From contig CANCVE010000045.1 in assembly GCA_947381435.1 (NCBI GenBank), positions 1-32,350 on the forward strand: a stretch of DNA of 32,350 bases, written 5' to 3'. Below are positions 32,045 through 32,350 of the stretch, piece after piece (position 1 is the stretch's first letter; each line of letters opens with the position of its first letter). The position numbers were made by a program, and so were the translations under genes. The notes beneath the pieces are model-generated. The model made no database searches. It saw nothing but the letters and a program-made list of their open reading frames with translations, and had not been told where the DNA came from. This DNA is from Chitinophagaceae bacterium. GTDB taxonomy: Bacteria; Bacteroidota; Bacteroidia; Chitinophagales; Chitinophagaceae.

Positions 32045-32350
32045 ATGATGGAGATTAGAAAGATACATTTATTAGCTATTTTGATATTGATTGTAGGGAA
32101 AACATCCGCACAAATCCCTAGCGCAAAAAACCTTTCCATTGATACAGCTACAAACTCTAAAAAGAAGAAAGCTATCTGCTGCGAATCGAATCTTCCAAAG
32201 CGGTTTGGGGCTAAAACAGGTACTACTGTTAATCAATCAGAGAAAAATAAATCTATCAGTCATAAAGGAATGGTTTGGGTGCCTGGCGGAACATTTATGA
32301 TGGGCGGGGATAATAAACAAGCTTCTCCTGATGAATATCCAAAGCATAAA
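32045..32350 (+). CDS. Formylglycine-generating enzyme/SUMF1-family protein (partial)
   Basis: Open from the ATG at 32045 to the window end (102 codons). Residues 1-23 are a signal peptide (hydrophobic HLLAILILIVG, then TSAQ). A Lys-rich segment and a CCESNLPKRFG motif follow, then MVWVPGGTFMMGGDN, the first strand of the sulfatase-modifying-factor (FGE/SUMF1) domain, with PDEYPKH next. The family converts the sulfatase active-site Cys or Ser to formylglycine, or serves structural roles such as GldJ/GldK. Proximity to the broken sulfatase suggests a former sulfatase locus. The rest lies outside the window, so activity cannot be judged. Confidence 0.85.
   Translation, partial: MMEIRKIHLLAILILIVGKTSAQIPSAKNLSIDTATNSKKKKAICCESNLPKRFGAKTGTTVNQSEKNKSISHKGMVWVPGGTFMMGGDNKQASPDEYPKHK

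Overview
The window looks like a chromosomal segment from a member of the Bacteroidota, most likely a Chitinophagaceae/Sphingobacteria-like lineage (inferred, not proven). Reasons: low GC content; a GldH-type gliding-motility lipoprotein fused in an operon with a two-component system; an ArgF'-type (N-acyl-ornithine) carbamoyltransferase; -7 boxes close to TAnnTTTG in place of sigma70 -10 boxes; absent or weak Shine-Dalgarno sequences; a eukaryote-like single-chain GlyRS; and a Gly-rich single-RRM RNA-binding protein.

Layout. 1-5.6 kb: glyS (+) meets a four-gene minus-strand unit (Na+/solute symporter, O-methyltransferase, LysM glucosaminidase, hpt) at a shared bidirectional terminator. 5.6-6.7 kb: gene-free DNA with a degenerate 41-bp hairpin-forming tandem array. 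6.7-10.4 kb: an unrecognised protein, the RRM protein with a perfect-palindrome terminator, and aguB-aguA (agmatine to putrescine). 10.4-11.9 kb: a fully decayed IS630-type transposase, a possible IS end and an unexplained hairpin. 11.9-22.4 kb: an arginine biosynthesis cluster in one orientation: GNAT acyltransferase (probable first step), argG, argC, argD, argF', argB, argE, a VapC-like PIN toxin/antitoxin pair, argH and an FKBP prolyl isomerase, ending at a terminator. 22.4-26.1 kb: membrane acyltransferase, hemN (-), lipoprotein (+). 26.1-27.2 kb: a decayed IS1182-like transposase. 27.3-29.4 kb: gldH, histidine kinase and response regulator, overlapping on the minus strand. 29.4-32.35 kb: a scrap region with a 21-bp repeat array, a 77-bp direct repeat around a palindrome, an IS4-type transposase remnant, a 5'-truncated sulfatase, a PstS-like binding protein with one in-frame stop, and the start of a sulfatase-modifying-factor family gene cut off by the window edge.

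How the genes work together. The arg genes cover N-acyl-glutamate through N-acyl-citrulline to arginine by the transcarbamylase variant pathway, with ArgE deacylating acyl-citrulline (inferred from ArgF' and the lack of a standard OTC or argJ here). The neighbouring aguB-aguA pair turns decarboxylated arginine (agmatine) into putrescine. No complete new defence or mobile system is visible. The most unusual signals are the palindromic short-period repeats: one in-frame 21-bp array extends the argF' reading frame upstream as heptad codons, a palindromic element appears to be inserted in frame within argB, and two other arrays have 21-bp and 41-bp periods. The three broken transposases and the damaged sulfatase/PstS genes show ongoing decay at the IS-rich edges.
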